DNA of 64,000 nt, from positions 1,736,001 to 1,800,000 of the forward strand of contig NZ_CP095390.1 of assembly GCF_023008585.1 (NCBI RefSeq), written 5' to 3'. The notes under the pieces are model-generated. The model was not told the origin of the DNA and made no database searches. It saw only the letters and a program-made list of their open reading frames with translations. Of this stretch, positions 7,232 through 14,867 are shown piece after piece (within the stretch, counting starts at the first letter, position 1; every line of letters begins with the position of its first letter). Position numbers and translations under genes: made by a program. This DNA is from Natribaculum breve (lineage in GTDB: Archaea; Halobacteriota; Halobacteria; Halobacteriales; Natrialbaceae).

Positions 7232-8560
7232 TTACGGAGGGAAGTTTGAGATCACGTCCAGCGCTTTCCTGCCAGAGCCACGCACGACGTCCGGGGTCGA
7301 CGACGTCATCTCGATCGCGACGTTGAGAACGTCGCGGGCGAAGGGGGCCGGATCGGTCACGCTGAAGTAATCGAAGTGTGGCTGGCGATAGATCGAGGCG
7401 GCGACGTCCCTCGCCGCAGCCGACAGCCGTGGCGGCTCGACCAGCGGAATATCTTCCCGCACGATGCTGATACTATCGGACGTAACTGTGTGAAGATTCT
7501 CGCCACCCCGGGACGGCGAGAATCTTTCACGACTTACGTCCGGCAGTATGAGGAGGTACAGGAGTTCACCCCGCAGAAGGTGGGTCGCAACGTCAGTCTC
7601 GTAGTCCAACTGCGGACGAACGGGCTCGTTGCAGGCGAGTTGCCAGTAATGGAAGGCGAAATCGACACCGGCCTGGCGGGCACACTCGAGCGACACCCAG
7701 AATCGGGGATTGACCTCGAGCAGTACGAATTCGCCCGTCTCCGCGTTACGCTTGAACTGGACCGACGCTGGACCGTGCCAGTCCAGGGCGTCCAGCACTG
7801 CCCGTCCTGCCTCCTCGAGTTCGGGAACGTCGGCGGTCTTGCGAGCGACGCTCGTGTTCCCGGCGTACGAGTATCCACGAAGCTGCCGTTTGTGACACGT
7901 CGAGACGACGTCGCCATCGTCGTAGAGGGCCCAGAGCGCGTACTCCGATCCTGGCACGTACTCCTGTACGATCGGTACGTGTCCCATCTCCTCGGACAGC
8001 GATCCCCGGTCGGGTTTGCGACCGGGTTCGAGAAACTGCACCGACCCAGGGTGGACGATCTCGGCAGGATCGAGAGCCGAAACGTAGTCGGCAGTGAGGA
8101 TCGCGTATCTCGGTTTGACGATCTGTTCCCGATTCCAGTCGTCGACCTCGTCGAGCGGTTGCGTCTCCGGGACACTCACGCCGGTGGCTTCCGTGACCTC
8201 CATCAGTCGCACCCGATCGTAGACGCTCCGGAGCGTCTCGACCGACGGCCAAAGCGGGGTGACGTGTGGTGCGAACGCCGACCGATACTTCGAGAGCGCC
8301 CAGACGTCTTCCTCTCTGATTGGGACGATCGTGCGAACGTCGGCTCGTTTCGCGAGCGTGAGCAGGGCGTCCCTGTAGCCGAGAAAATCTACTGCAGGGT
8401 CCGGAACCACGTAGTTCTCGTCACAGTAGCGCGAGTAGAACTCGGGAGCAGTCTCGGTTTCCGAAACCGCGATCGTGCGGATACCACGGGAACTGAGCGA
8501 GCGAAGGCAGGAGAGAGAGCTCGGGGCGACCGCCGGGACGACCGCACTCCGTTCTTCCAT
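7232..8560 (-). CDS. ATP-grasp ligase (carboxylate-amine ligase) with an in-frame palindromic insert
   Basis: The 442-residue enzyme has an N-terminal Rossmann-like domain (SSLSCLRSLSSRGIRTIAVS), a central ATP-grasp fold with IVKPRYA, VQEYVPGSEYAL and the metal-binding FVLLEVNPRFWVSL, and a C-terminal cap. Relatives join a carboxylate to an amine using ATP; the substrate is unknown. Codons 338-364 are the 80-bp family A repeat plus one base. Removing these 81 bases joins LLYLL directly to SIVREDIPLVEPP, a smooth reading. The insert lies after all ATP-binding motifs, so the enzyme may still work. ATG at 8560 is preferred over 8584 because it follows a TATA-like TTAGTTA by about 33 bp. Confidence 0.85.
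   Translation of the reverse strand: MEERSAVVPAVAPSSLSCLRSLSSRGIRTIAVSETETAPEFYSRYCDENYVVPDPAVDFLGYRDALLTLAKRADVRTIVPIREEDVWALSKYRSAFAPHVTPLWPSVETLRSVYDRVRLMEVTEATGVSVPETQPLDEVDDWNREQIVKPRYAILTADYVSALDPAEIVHPGSVQFLEPGRKPDRGSLSEEMGHVPIVQEYVPGSEYALWALYDDGDVVSTCHKRQLRGYSYAGNTSVARKTADVPELEEAGRAVLDALDWHGPASVQFKRNAETGEFVLLEVNPRFWVSLECARQAGVDFAFHYWQLACNEPVRPQLDYETDVATHLLRGELLYLLILPDVSRERFSPSRGGENLHTVTSDSISIVREDIPLVEPPRLSAAARDVAASIYRQPHFDYFSVTDPAPFARDVLNVAIEMTSSTPDVVRGSGRKALDVISNFPP
7470..7549 (-). repeat. Palindromic repeat family A, copy A1, inside a gene
   Basis: An 80-bp palindrome, ATACTGCCGGACGTAAGTCG at one end and GTTACGTCCGATAGTAT at the other, with central arms GATTCTCGCC/GGCGAGAATC. Read leftward it is identical base for base to 11963-12042 and 57816-57895. 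One flanking C on each side may be a 1-bp target duplication, giving a net 81-bp insertion that keeps the ATP-grasp frame open. Confidence 0.92.
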
Positions 8561-9001
8561 AGCTCCACGGACTGCGCATCGCACGATAACTAATGATGGA
8601 CTACAACCAATTCGGTTGAAGATTCAACGAAATAATCGAATATGGGTTGTAATTTTTAATTTTCCCACGGTTGGGTCATCCTGACATCGTCGATCGGTTC
8701 AGTTGTCGGAATTCGTGATCGATCCTCGACGAAAAACGCGTGGATCGAGTTCTCGCGATCGATTCACCACCCTGTGAACTCCTCGTCCAGTCGCATAAGC
8801 GCTCGCGTTCAATGTGCCACTCTCGTCAGTTGTGACGTATTTCACCGGCGCGCCAACCTGGTGCGACGGCGACGCAGCCGTCGCCATCGAAGCGATCGGT
8901 GACTGGAGTGTCACAGTGGCAATCGCTCGAGCGATCGGCCGACGGCCAGGGGCGATCGTCTCACGGGGCTGGTGCTAACCGCCCGAAAATGCGGGAGAAA
9001 G
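8561..9001. other. Non-coding stretch upstream of the ATP-grasp gene
   Basis: About 440 bp with no convincing gene. 8590-8680 is AT-rich and probably holds the ATP-grasp promoter. Two small inverted repeats occur at about 8868-8889 (GACGGCGACGCAGCCGTC) and 8903-8923. No RNA gene is recognised. Confidence 0.5.
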
Positions 9002-9072
9002 TGGGCCGGCGCAGATTCGAACTACGCCCAGACGTGCTCGCTTTGCTGCGCGCGTCTGGTCTACTTCGAATC
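9002..9072 (-). repeat. Partial copy of the tRNA-Pro 3' end, with palindrome (copy 1)
   Basis: Bases 9002-9023 equal the last 22 bases of the tRNA-Pro gene at 9281-9353 (acceptor 3' strand and T arm). Beyond them the sequence leaves the tRNA and forms a palindrome: AGATTCGAA ... CCAGACG ... CGTCTGG ... TTCGAATCT. The T-arm motif thus appears in both orientations. Copy 2 (9141-9211) is nearly identical, 139 bp away. Confidence 0.75.
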
Positions 9073-9140
9073 TTTGCGGCTGCATTTTCCAATCTCACGG
9101 CCTCGTCGCTCCGCACCTCGTCGTTGTTCGGTGGGAGAAA

Positions 9141-9211
9141 TGGGCCGGCGCAGATTCGAACTACGCCCAGACGTGCTCGCTTTGCTGCGCGCGTCTGGTC
9201 TACTTCGAATC
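9141..9211 (-). repeat. Partial copy of the tRNA-Pro 3' end, with palindrome (copy 2)
   Basis: Same content as 9002-9072. Spacing to the next unit, the real tRNA 3' end at 9281, is 140 bp, almost equal to the 139 bp between the two partial copies. A short lead of the type GCGGGAGAAA recurs before the units. The regular spacing suggests tandem duplication or repeated integration at the tRNA. Confidence 0.75.
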
Positions 9212-9280
9212 TGCTTGGATCCATTTTTCCCGCATTACGGACTCCTCGCTCCGCTCGTCGTCGTGAAATGCGGGAAAAAG

Positions 9281-9353
9281 TGGGCCGGCGCAGATTCGAA
9301 CTGCGGTTACGGCCACCCGAAGGCCGAAGGATACCAAGCTACCCCACCGGCCC
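9281..9353 (-). tRNA. tRNA-Pro (anticodon CGG)
   Basis: The 73-nt cloverleaf read leftward starts GGGCCGG and pairs with CCGGCCC, followed by discriminator A. The D arm is GGGTAGCTTGGTATCC, the anticodon stem-loop is CGGCC-TTCGGGT-GGCCG with anticodon CGG for Pro CCG codons, and the T arm is CGCAG-TTCGAAT-CTGCG. No intron is seen. CCA is not encoded. Two partial copies of its 3' end lie downstream of it at 9141 and 9002. Confidence 0.93.
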
Positions 9354-9565
9354 GCAACTGGGCAAAAGGCACGCCCGGGTATAATTCTTGCTTTGTCCGC
9401 TCGAGTGGTTTCAGTGCTAACGATAGCCACGCAGTACGTAGAGATCACGACGGCCGACGGCCCGTACGACCAGACGAACTCGCGGACTCGAGTCGTCGTA
9501 CTGTGACTGCAACGGGCAGACACTCAAGCACACGGCAACGAGGCGGCCGTACTACTCGGCGTCAG

Positions 9566-9645
9566 AATGGTGGCTGTGACTGGGTGCCGACGCAACCGCA
9601 CGATGGGTCGCGGTTGCAGCGGGAACGACTCACAGCCATCGTTAT
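9566..9645 (+). repeat. Palindromic repeat family C, copy C1
   Basis: The arms TGGCTGTGACT (9571 on) and ACTCACAGCCA (to 9638) enclose inner arms GCAACCGC and GCGGTTGC. The second copy is at 44903-44982. It lies in the 323-bp gap between tRNA-Pro and trmY. The rest of that gap (9354-9565) shows nothing I can name; the promoter of the tRNA should be within 9354-9400. Confidence 0.7.
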
Positions 9646-9676
9646 CAGGTGACGGGCGGCGTGCTCGAGTCGCGGG

Positions 9677-10273
9677 TCAGAAGCGAGCGTAGCCGTCCGT
9701 ATCGAGGAAGTGGTGGACGACCGTGATCGCGTCGTCGGCGTGCAGCCGTTTCGGACCGAGTCGGAGCCGACGGTCGGAGCGTGACTCGAGTAGCGTGCGT
9801 TCCTCGTCGGTGAAGTCGTGGTGGTCAGAGAGGACGAAGATCGGGTCGTCGGGGACGTCGACGTCGACGATCGGGTCGCCGTCTTCGTGGAGCGTCACGA
9901 CCGTACCCTCGTCTGCGACGGTCTCGAGCGTGGCCTCGAGCCCCCGTCGGTAGAGTTCGACGCCGGGGCTCGGTTCGGCCGGGAGCGCGCCGATGGCCTC
10001 GTCGCGGTGATCGAGTGCCTTCCTGACGAGCGCGGCGGTCGATCGTTCGTCGGGGTTGAGTCGCCGGAGTTCGCTGCCGTCGAAGGTGATCGTGAGTTCG
10101 TCCTGGAGGACGAGGTGGACGCGGACGTCCTCGCGAATGCCGTGCGAGAGGACGAACGACGAGGTGATCGAACGGCAGAGGGCGTCGAGACGGCCGGCAC
10201 CGCCGGCGAGGTCGTCGAGCGAGAACTCCGGGTCGGTGGGCGCGTCGTGGCCGATGAGAACGAACTGGCGCAT
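9677..10273 (-). CDS. trmY: tRNA (pseudouridine-54 N1)-methyltransferase TrmY
   Basis: The 198-residue SPOUT-class enzyme methylates N1 of pseudouridine 54 in the T loop of archaeal tRNA, using S-adenosylmethionine. Family landmarks are the start MRQFVLIGHDAP, the segment ITSSFVLSHGIREDVRVHLVL, the SAM-knot region DPIFVLSDHHDFT and the end LRLGPKRLHADDAITVVHHF. Length is normal. The preceding step, formation of pseudouridine 54, is the job of Pus10, encoded 3 kb away at 13392, so the window carries both enzymes of the m1-pseudouridine-54 pathway. Confidence 0.95.
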   Translation of the reverse strand: MRQFVLIGHDAPTDPEFSLDDLAGGAGRLDALCRSITSSFVLSHGIREDVRVHLVLQDELTITFDGSELRRLNPDERSTAALVRKALDHRDEAIGALPAEPSPGVELYRRGLEATLETVADEGTVVTLHEDGDPIVDVDVPDDPIFVLSDHHDFTDEERTLLESRSDRRLRLGPKRLHADDAITVVHHFLDTDGYARF

Positions 10274-10345
10274 AGCGGAGCGTCGAGAGCCGGGGGAATA
10301 GGGGTCTCGATTTCGCCCGCGCTCGAGGCGGCGACTCGCGTGCGC

Positions 10346-10897
10346 TCAGCGATCGGTGGGTCGACCCGGCAGTCTGTCGATCCACTCGAGACCCGGCGTT
10401 CCGTCGCGATACCAGACGACGGCGGCGACGGCGAACAGACCCAGCTGAACCCACTCGTAGGTCCCTATCGCGTAGTAGTTGAGAAACGCGTCGAGGATGC
10501 CAGCGACGGGCTCTTCCGGTGGGACCTCGAGCAGCGGCCAGAGGAAGTACTCGGTCCCGGAGAGGTCGCCGGTGAGAACCGACGGCGGGACGTCGGCCAC
10601 GAGGTGGGAGACGTAGCCGAACCCGAACGCGGCCGCCGGCTCGACCCGGTCGACACGGCGGGCGACGGCGTACGCTGTCGCGAGCACGAGCGCGGCGAAG
10701 AAGATCGAGTGAGCGAGCGTTCGACCGCCGGGCAGGACGTCGAACGTCCACGCGAACGGTTTGTCGACGAGGTCGGGTGCCTGCGAGCCGACCGCGAGCG
10801 CGAGGACGGCGAGAGGGGCGACCGACAGGTCGGACCGACGGCTGACCGAGGCAGTGTACAGGAGGTACGCGACGGCGACGTGTCCCCAGGGCCACAT
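10346..10897 (-). CDS. Membrane-bound metal-dependent hydrolase-like protein (DUF457/YdjM type)
   Basis: The 183-residue protein has about five membrane segments. The motif MWPWGHVAVAYLLY with an early His, PDLVDKP, RTLAHSIFF and GYVSHLVADV gives the set of His and Asp residues typical of the LexA-regulated YdjM/DUF457 family, thought to be membrane metal-dependent hydrolases. The reaction is not established. ATG at 10897 is chosen because the family begins with this GH motif; the upstream in-frame extension is Arg-rich and not haloarchaeal in composition. Confidence 0.8.
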   Translation of the reverse strand: MWPWGHVAVAYLLYTASVSRRSDLSVAPLAVLALAVGSQAPDLVDKPFAWTFDVLPGGRTLAHSIFFAALVLATAYAVARRVDRVEPAAAFGFGYVSHLVADVPPSVLTGDLSGTEYFLWPLLEVPPEEPVAGILDAFLNYYAIGTYEWVQLGLFAVAAVVWYRDGTPGLEWIDRLPGRPTDR

Positions 10898-11015
10898 CCC
10901 GCTGACGTTACGCGAGCAGGGGAATAGGCGCTTCGACTTCGGGCAGCGTCGACGTCGACGGAGGTTGCATACGCGGGGCCAACCGTTTAGGATGCGTTCG
11001 ACGAGGGATCGTGGT

Positions 11016-11174
11016 ATGGCACGAGCGCGGTCAGCGGGGCGAGAGTTGCTCGTCACCCTCGAGGGACGAGACTGTCAGTTCTGTGCGGACGGCGAACTCG
11101 TCCGCGACGAGTACAGGGGAAACGACGCGGTTCTCTGTGAGACGTGTGGGACGCCGATCGCACAGCTCTGGTGA
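11016..11174 (+). CDS. Small zinc-finger protein, HVO_A0556 family
   Basis: A 52-residue protein with two zinc knuckles: CQFCADGEL, then CETCGTPIAQLW at the C-terminus, linked by RDEYRGNDAVL. This is the pattern of the haloarchaeal HVO_A0556 family zinc fingers, whose role is unknown. A basic N-terminus (MARARSAGRELL) is followed by the acidic body. It is divergent from the DUF457 gene. Confidence 0.82.
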   Translation: MARARSAGRELLVTLEGRDCQFCADGELVRDEYRGNDAVLCETCGTPIAQLW

Positions 11175-11245
11175 GCGTCGGGGCAGTTCGACACTCACGG
11201 GCCGATTTTCGTGCGACTCGAGGAGGAGCGCCGAGAGCCGTACCC

Positions 11246-11434
11246 CTACCGCGAGCGCGTCTCCGGATAGTCGTGGCCGACGACCAGCGCCACGACGTGG
11301 ATCGTCAGGAGGGCGAGAAACGACGTGAGAGCGGTGATCGAGTCGATGCCGACGACGAACACCGGCAGGTAGAAAAGCGGCAGGAGAGCACCGAGCCAGA
11401 ACGCGACGGTCGTGACGGGGCTCCCGAATTCCAT
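11246..11434 (-). CDS. Small membrane protein, two predicted helices
   Basis: A 62-residue protein of unknown function. Two hydrophobic segments are seen, TTVAFWLGALLPLFYLPVFV and ALTSFLALLTIHVVALVV, followed by a short polar tail (GHDYPETRSR). It starts five bases after the stop of the DUF7511 gene upstream, so the two form an operon. Confidence 0.65.
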   Translation of the reverse strand: MEFGSPVTTVAFWLGALLPLFYLPVFVVGIDSITALTSFLALLTIHVVALVVGHDYPETRSR

Positions 11435-11439
11435 GGCAG

Positions 11440-11640
11440 TCAGCGCATCGACTCGAGGTCGACGAACGAGTCGCCCTGGGCGGTGACCCAGGTGGTCAGC
11501 AGTTCCTCCTCGGTAGCCTCTCGCGGGAAGATCGCACACTCGTCGGGAGCGCTGTCGCAGTCGATCGTGACGTGATCGAATTCGGCTGCCGGATCGTCGG
11601 CGTCGGTTCGGTCGGGTCTGGTGTCGACGTCGTGGCTCAT
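11440..11640 (-). CDS. DUF7511-type small protein (paralogue of 2092-2316)
   Basis: The 66-residue acidic protein ends with LLTTWVTAQGDSFVDLESMR, the family signature, preceded by HVTIDCDSAPDECAIFPREA. The N-terminal 20 residues are rich in Asp and disordered. It is the first gene of an operon with the small membrane protein at 11246. Function unknown. Confidence 0.72.
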   Translation of the reverse strand: MSHDVDTRPDRTDADDPAAEFDHVTIDCDSAPDECAIFPREATEEELLTTWVTAQGDSFVDLESMR

Positions 11641-11962
11641 GATCAGGGGGGCAGTTGGATCGCTCGAGTCGACGCTACAGGAGAATGGACTATTGTTATC
11701 GACGTGCTAAACCCGCCGTCCTGGACGGTAGGATGAGATCGACGACGAATTCGATCGTTTTAATCGACTGAAAAAGAACGTGACGGGTTCTGACGTGTTC
11801 GAACTCGTTATAGCTGCGGTAGAGTCGCGTGAAATCGGATGAACTGGCGTTAACGTCTCGTTTCGAACGGTCAGAAACGCGTCAGAGTCCGGAAAAAAGG
11901 GTGACGTGATGCCCGTTCGCGGGGGTAGTTCCGGCGCAGCCGCGAGCCGAGCCCGGTAGCTC
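11641..11962. other. Non-coding stretch before the A2/D2 repeats
   Basis: About 320 bp of lower GC content. It should contain the promoter of the DUF7511 operon (AT-rich ACTATTGTTATC near 11690) and a short palindrome CCGTCCTGGACGG at about 11719. The only open frame across it is Ser/Thr-rich and matches nothing I know. Confidence 0.5.
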
Positions 11963-12042
11963 ATACTGCCGGACGTAAGTCGTGAAAGATTCTCGCCGTC
12001 CCGGGGTGGCGAGAATCTTCACACAGTTACGTCCGATAGTAT
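11963..12042 (+). repeat. Palindromic repeat family A, copy A2
   Basis: Identical over all 80 bp to copies A1 (reverse) and A3. It sits in a gene-free gap and is followed, after a single C, by family D copy D2, which begins with the same ATACTGCCGGAC. Confidence 0.92.
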
Positions 12043-12043
12043 C

Positions 12044-12153
12044 ATACTGCCGGACAACACGGTGCAGCCGTCGATCGCACTCGAGACGCTGTCGTCGGCG
12101 ACGACAGCCGTCGAGACGTGATCGAGGAGTCACTGACTGTTGTCCGGTAGTAT
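12044..12153 (+). repeat. Palindromic repeat family D, copy D2 (best copy)
   Basis: The 110-bp element opens ATACTGCCGGACAACA and closes TGTTGTCCGGTAGTAT, a 16-bp inverted repeat with one mismatch. The interior has a second palindrome (CTGTCGTCGGCGACGACAG). It shares its outer 12 bases with family A. It stands 26 bp downstream of the stop codon of the HtrA-like gene. Confidence 0.85.
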
Positions 12154-12179
12154 CAGGGACTGACGGAGAGCAGACGTGA

Positions 12180-13286
12180 TCAGTCGACGAGCGGACGCGC
12201 CCCGAGCGTCAGGTCGACGGTCTCGATCCTGCGATCGCGCCGGAGTTCGATCGAGATCGTCTCGTCCGGGCTGGTCTCGAGTGCGAGGTACGTCGAGAGG
12301 GCGTGTCGGTCGGGGATCGGTTCGCCGTCGATCGCGAGGATCACGTCGCCGCCGACCGGGATGGCAGCCCCGTTGCGACGGACGATCTCGTCTCTCCCGC
12401 GCAAGACGCCGTCGGCGGGGCCGTCCTCGGGAACGTCGGTGACGATGACGCCGGTCGCACGCGGAAGGTTGTTCTCCCTGGCGACGAGCGGGTCGACAGT
12501 TCGCAGGCCGATCCCCATGTACGAGTGGCGGTAGACGCCGTCGTCGACGAGCGCCGGAACGACGCGACTGGCGAGTGCGGCCGAGATCGCAAAGCCGATG
12601 TTGTCGCCGCCGCCGGCGTTGATGACGCCCACGACCGTCCCGTCGAGGCCGACGAGCGGCCCGCCGCTGTTGCCCGGGTTGACGGCCGCGTCGGTCTGGA
12701 CGACGTTCGGAAACGCGAAGTCACGCTGTGGCACCTGGAGCGCCCGGTCGACGCCGCTTACGATGCCTTTCGACATCGACCCCTCGAGTCCGTACGGGTT
12801 CCCGATCGCGAGCACCTCCTGGCCGACGACGGGAGACTGCTGGCTGAACTCGAGCGGCGTGGCGGCGTCCGGGACGTGCTCGACCTCGAGGACGGCCAGA
12901 TCGCTGTAGTAGTCGGTGCCGACGACCGCGGCGGTCGACCAGTCGCCGTTCGGATACTGGAGTTCGATCTGGTCGCTGCCGTAGACGACGTGGTCGTTGG
13001 TCACCACGTGAGAGGCGTCGTAGACGAACGCGGAGCCCTGGCCACGGGTCTGGTCGTCCGCCGAATCGTCGACGCCGAACACCCGGACCAGCGTGACGGA
13101 GTCGATCGTCCGCTCGTAGACGTCCGTGTACGTCGAGCCGTCGGCCCGGTCGTCGCGGTCGATCGGCTCCGCGTCGGTCTCGAACGACGGGCCGGACCGG
13201 GGCGTGGCACACCCGGCGAGCGATCCGACGAACCCGGCTCCTGCTGCCGCGAGAAACCGGCGGCGACCGAGTCGCGTCTCTTTCAT
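12180..13286 (-). CDS. HtrA/DegP-like serine protease lipoprotein
   Basis: The 368-residue protein carries a Tat signal (GRRRFLAAAG) ending in lipobox LAGC at Cys-26, so it is probably a lipoprotein on the outer face of the membrane. The trypsin-like domain has the triad His-99 (VTNDHV), Asp-129 (YSDLAVLEV) and Ser-206 (NPGNSGGPL). A C-terminal PDZ domain follows (GVIVTDVPEDGPADGVLRG, VGGDVILAIDGEPI). Such proteases degrade or refold damaged exported proteins. Length and domain order are normal for haloarchaeal members. Confidence 0.93.
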   Translation of the reverse strand: MKETRLGRRRFLAAAGAGFVGSLAGCATPRSGPSFETDAEPIDRDDRADGSTYTDVYERTIDSVTLVRVFGVDDSADDQTRGQGSAFVYDASHVVTNDHVVYGSDQIELQYPNGDWSTAAVVGTDYYSDLAVLEVEHVPDAATPLEFSQQSPVVGQEVLAIGNPYGLEGSMSKGIVSGVDRALQVPQRDFAFPNVVQTDAAVNPGNSGGPLVGLDGTVVGVINAGGGDNIGFAISAALASRVVPALVDDGVYRHSYMGIGLRTVDPLVARENNLPRATGVIVTDVPEDGPADGVLRGRDEIVRRNGAAIPVGGDVILAIDGEPIPDRHALSTYLALETSPDETISIELRRDRRIETVDLTLGARPLVD

Positions 13287-13391
13287 ACCGGCGGCTAGAA
13301 CCCGACCGACTTGAATCCCCAGTACACGGCGGAGACGCGCGAGCGCGGCGAAAGGAAAGCGTGTTACCGTCGGCGCACCGAGTGGACGGAA

Positions 13392-14729
13392 ATGACGCTC
13401 ACCGAGGACGTCCGGACGCTGCTGGCGACGGGTCCCGTCTGCGACTCGTGTCTCGGCCGTCCGTTCGCCGACCGGAGTTTCGGACTCACGAACGCCGAAC
13501 GTGGCCGGGCGCTGCGGACGACCGTCGCATTAGAAGACGACGAACCGTTCGAGCCGGACGAACCCACGGAGTGCTGGGTCTGTGAGGGGTACTGTGGCAC
13601 GTTCGACGCGATCGCCGATACCGTCGTCGACGAACTCGAGGGCGTCGACTTCGACACCTACCAGGTCGGCAGCCGCGTCCCACCGCTTGTCGAGGAGAAC
13701 GAGCGCCTGCTGCGCGAGGACGCCGGCCTCGAGGAAGACGCCGGCGAGTCGATGAAACGTGAGGTCAACCGCGAGGTGGGCCGTCGCGTCGGCGCGAAGA
13801 CGGGCGCTGACGTCGAGTTCGAACGGCCGGACGTCCTCGCCGTCGTCGACCTCGAGGCGTTCGACCCCCTCGAGGCGGTCGAGGAGGGGACTGTCACGGG
13901 CCACGCGGTGGACGTCCAGGTCAATCCGGCGTTCGTCTACGGCCGCTACCGCAAACTCGAGCGGGACGTTCCGCAGACGGAGTGGCCCTGCCGGGAGTGT
14001 GGCGGCAGCGGCGTTCAGCTGGGTGACGAGGGCGAAGAGCCCTGCGAACACTGTGGTGGCACGGGCTACATGTACGAGACGAGCGTCGAGCAGGTCGTTC
14101 GACCCCACGTCGTCGCGGCGATGGACGGCGACGAGGGCACCTTCCACGGAGCGGGTCGCGAGGACGTCGACGCCCGCATGCTCGGCGAGGGACGACCGTT
14201 CGTCCTCGAGGTCAAGCGGCCGAAAGAGCGCAGCCCCGACGTCGACGAACTCGAGCGCGAGATCAACGACGCCGCCGACGGTGCGGTCGAGGTCGAGGGC
14301 CTCCGGCTTGCGACCTACGAGATGGTCGAGCGCGTCAAAGAACACGACGCGAGCAAACGCTACCGCGCGGACGTCGAGTTCGGTGAGCCCGTCGACGACG
14401 CGGCGTTCGAGGACGCACTCGCCGAGCTAGACGGCGCGACCGTCGAACAGGACACGCCCCAGCGCGTCGACCACCGGCGGGCGAATCTCACCCGTACCCG
14501 GACCGTCCACGAGATCGACGGAGAGTTACTCGAGTCCACGCGCGCGGAGGTCCGCGTCCACGGCGAAGGCGGACTCTACATCAAGGAGCTGATCAGCGGC
14601 GACGACGGCCGCACGGAGCCGAGTCTCGCCGGCCTGCTCGGCGTGGACGCGGCGGTGACGGCCCTCGACGTGATCGGCGTCGAAGGCGAGGACGAGCCGT
14701 TCGAACTCGAGGAGTACTTCAGAGACTGA
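13392..14729 (+). CDS. pus10: tRNA pseudouridine synthase Pus10
   Basis: The 445-residue enzyme makes pseudouridine 54 and/or 55 in archaeal tRNA. The N-terminal THUMP-like part has a zinc knuckle (CDSCLGRPF, CWVCEGYCG). The catalytic domain contains GREDVDARMLGEGRPFVLEV, with the conserved Asp in the DARMLG phrase. A second Cys-rich pair, CRECGGSG and CEHCGGTG, sits in the middle as an inserted zinc-binding loop of the DnaJ kind; it is seen in haloarchaeal Pus10. ATG at 13392 starts the conserved region; the upstream frame is basic and rejected. The stop TGA is the first three bases of a degenerate family B repeat. Confidence 0.95.
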   Translation: MTLTEDVRTLLATGPVCDSCLGRPFADRSFGLTNAERGRALRTTVALEDDEPFEPDEPTECWVCEGYCGTFDAIADTVVDELEGVDFDTYQVGSRVPPLVEENERLLREDAGLEEDAGESMKREVNREVGRRVGAKTGADVEFERPDVLAVVDLEAFDPLEAVEEGTVTGHAVDVQVNPAFVYGRYRKLERDVPQTEWPCRECGGSGVQLGDEGEEPCEHCGGTGYMYETSVEQVVRPHVVAAMDGDEGTFHGAGREDVDARMLGEGRPFVLEVKRPKERSPDVDELEREINDAADGAVEVEGLRLATYEMVERVKEHDASKRYRADVEFGEPVDDAAFEDALAELDGATVEQDTPQRVDHRRANLTRTRTVHEIDGELLESTRAEVRVHGEGGLYIKELISGDDGRTEPSLAGLLGVDAAVTALDVIGVEGEDEPFELEEYFRD

Positions 14730-14805
14730 GACGGTCCGCTGTACCGATCTCCCGGTGCAACCGCGACGTCCTGCGGTCGTACCGCAGCCGACGTACGGTC
14801 GTCCG
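14727..14805 (+). repeat. Palindromic repeat family B, degenerate copy B6
   Basis: TGAGACGGTCCGCTGTACC matches the family B end TGATACGGTCTGCTGTCC, and GGTGCAACCGCG matches the inner arm. The far end is eroded. Its TGA is the stop codon of pus10. The gap to rnhB holds nothing else but the rnhB promoter. Confidence 0.45.
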
Positions 14806-14867
14806 TCCGAACCGAGCGGCCACGCGAGAGGGCAAGGATTTTGCTCGCGGCGAGATCACTCGAGCGC

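Noticed and set aside
7376..8593. Rightward frame of 405 codons opposite the ATP-grasp gene
   Set aside because: The ATP-grasp motifs on the reverse strand are clear; the rightward product has no known domain and typical shadow composition.
8699..8914. Leftward 71-codon frame upstream of the tRNA region
   Set aside because: No recognisable motif, non-acidic product, no promoter; treated as non-coding.
8899..9384. Rightward frame with repeated VGRRRFELRPDVL
   Set aside because: It is a translation of the tRNA-Pro gene and its repeated 3' ends, not a protein.
11707..11964. Leftward Ser/Thr-rich frame of 85 codons
   Set aside because: Not acidic, no homology that I recognise, ends at repeat A2; probably chance.
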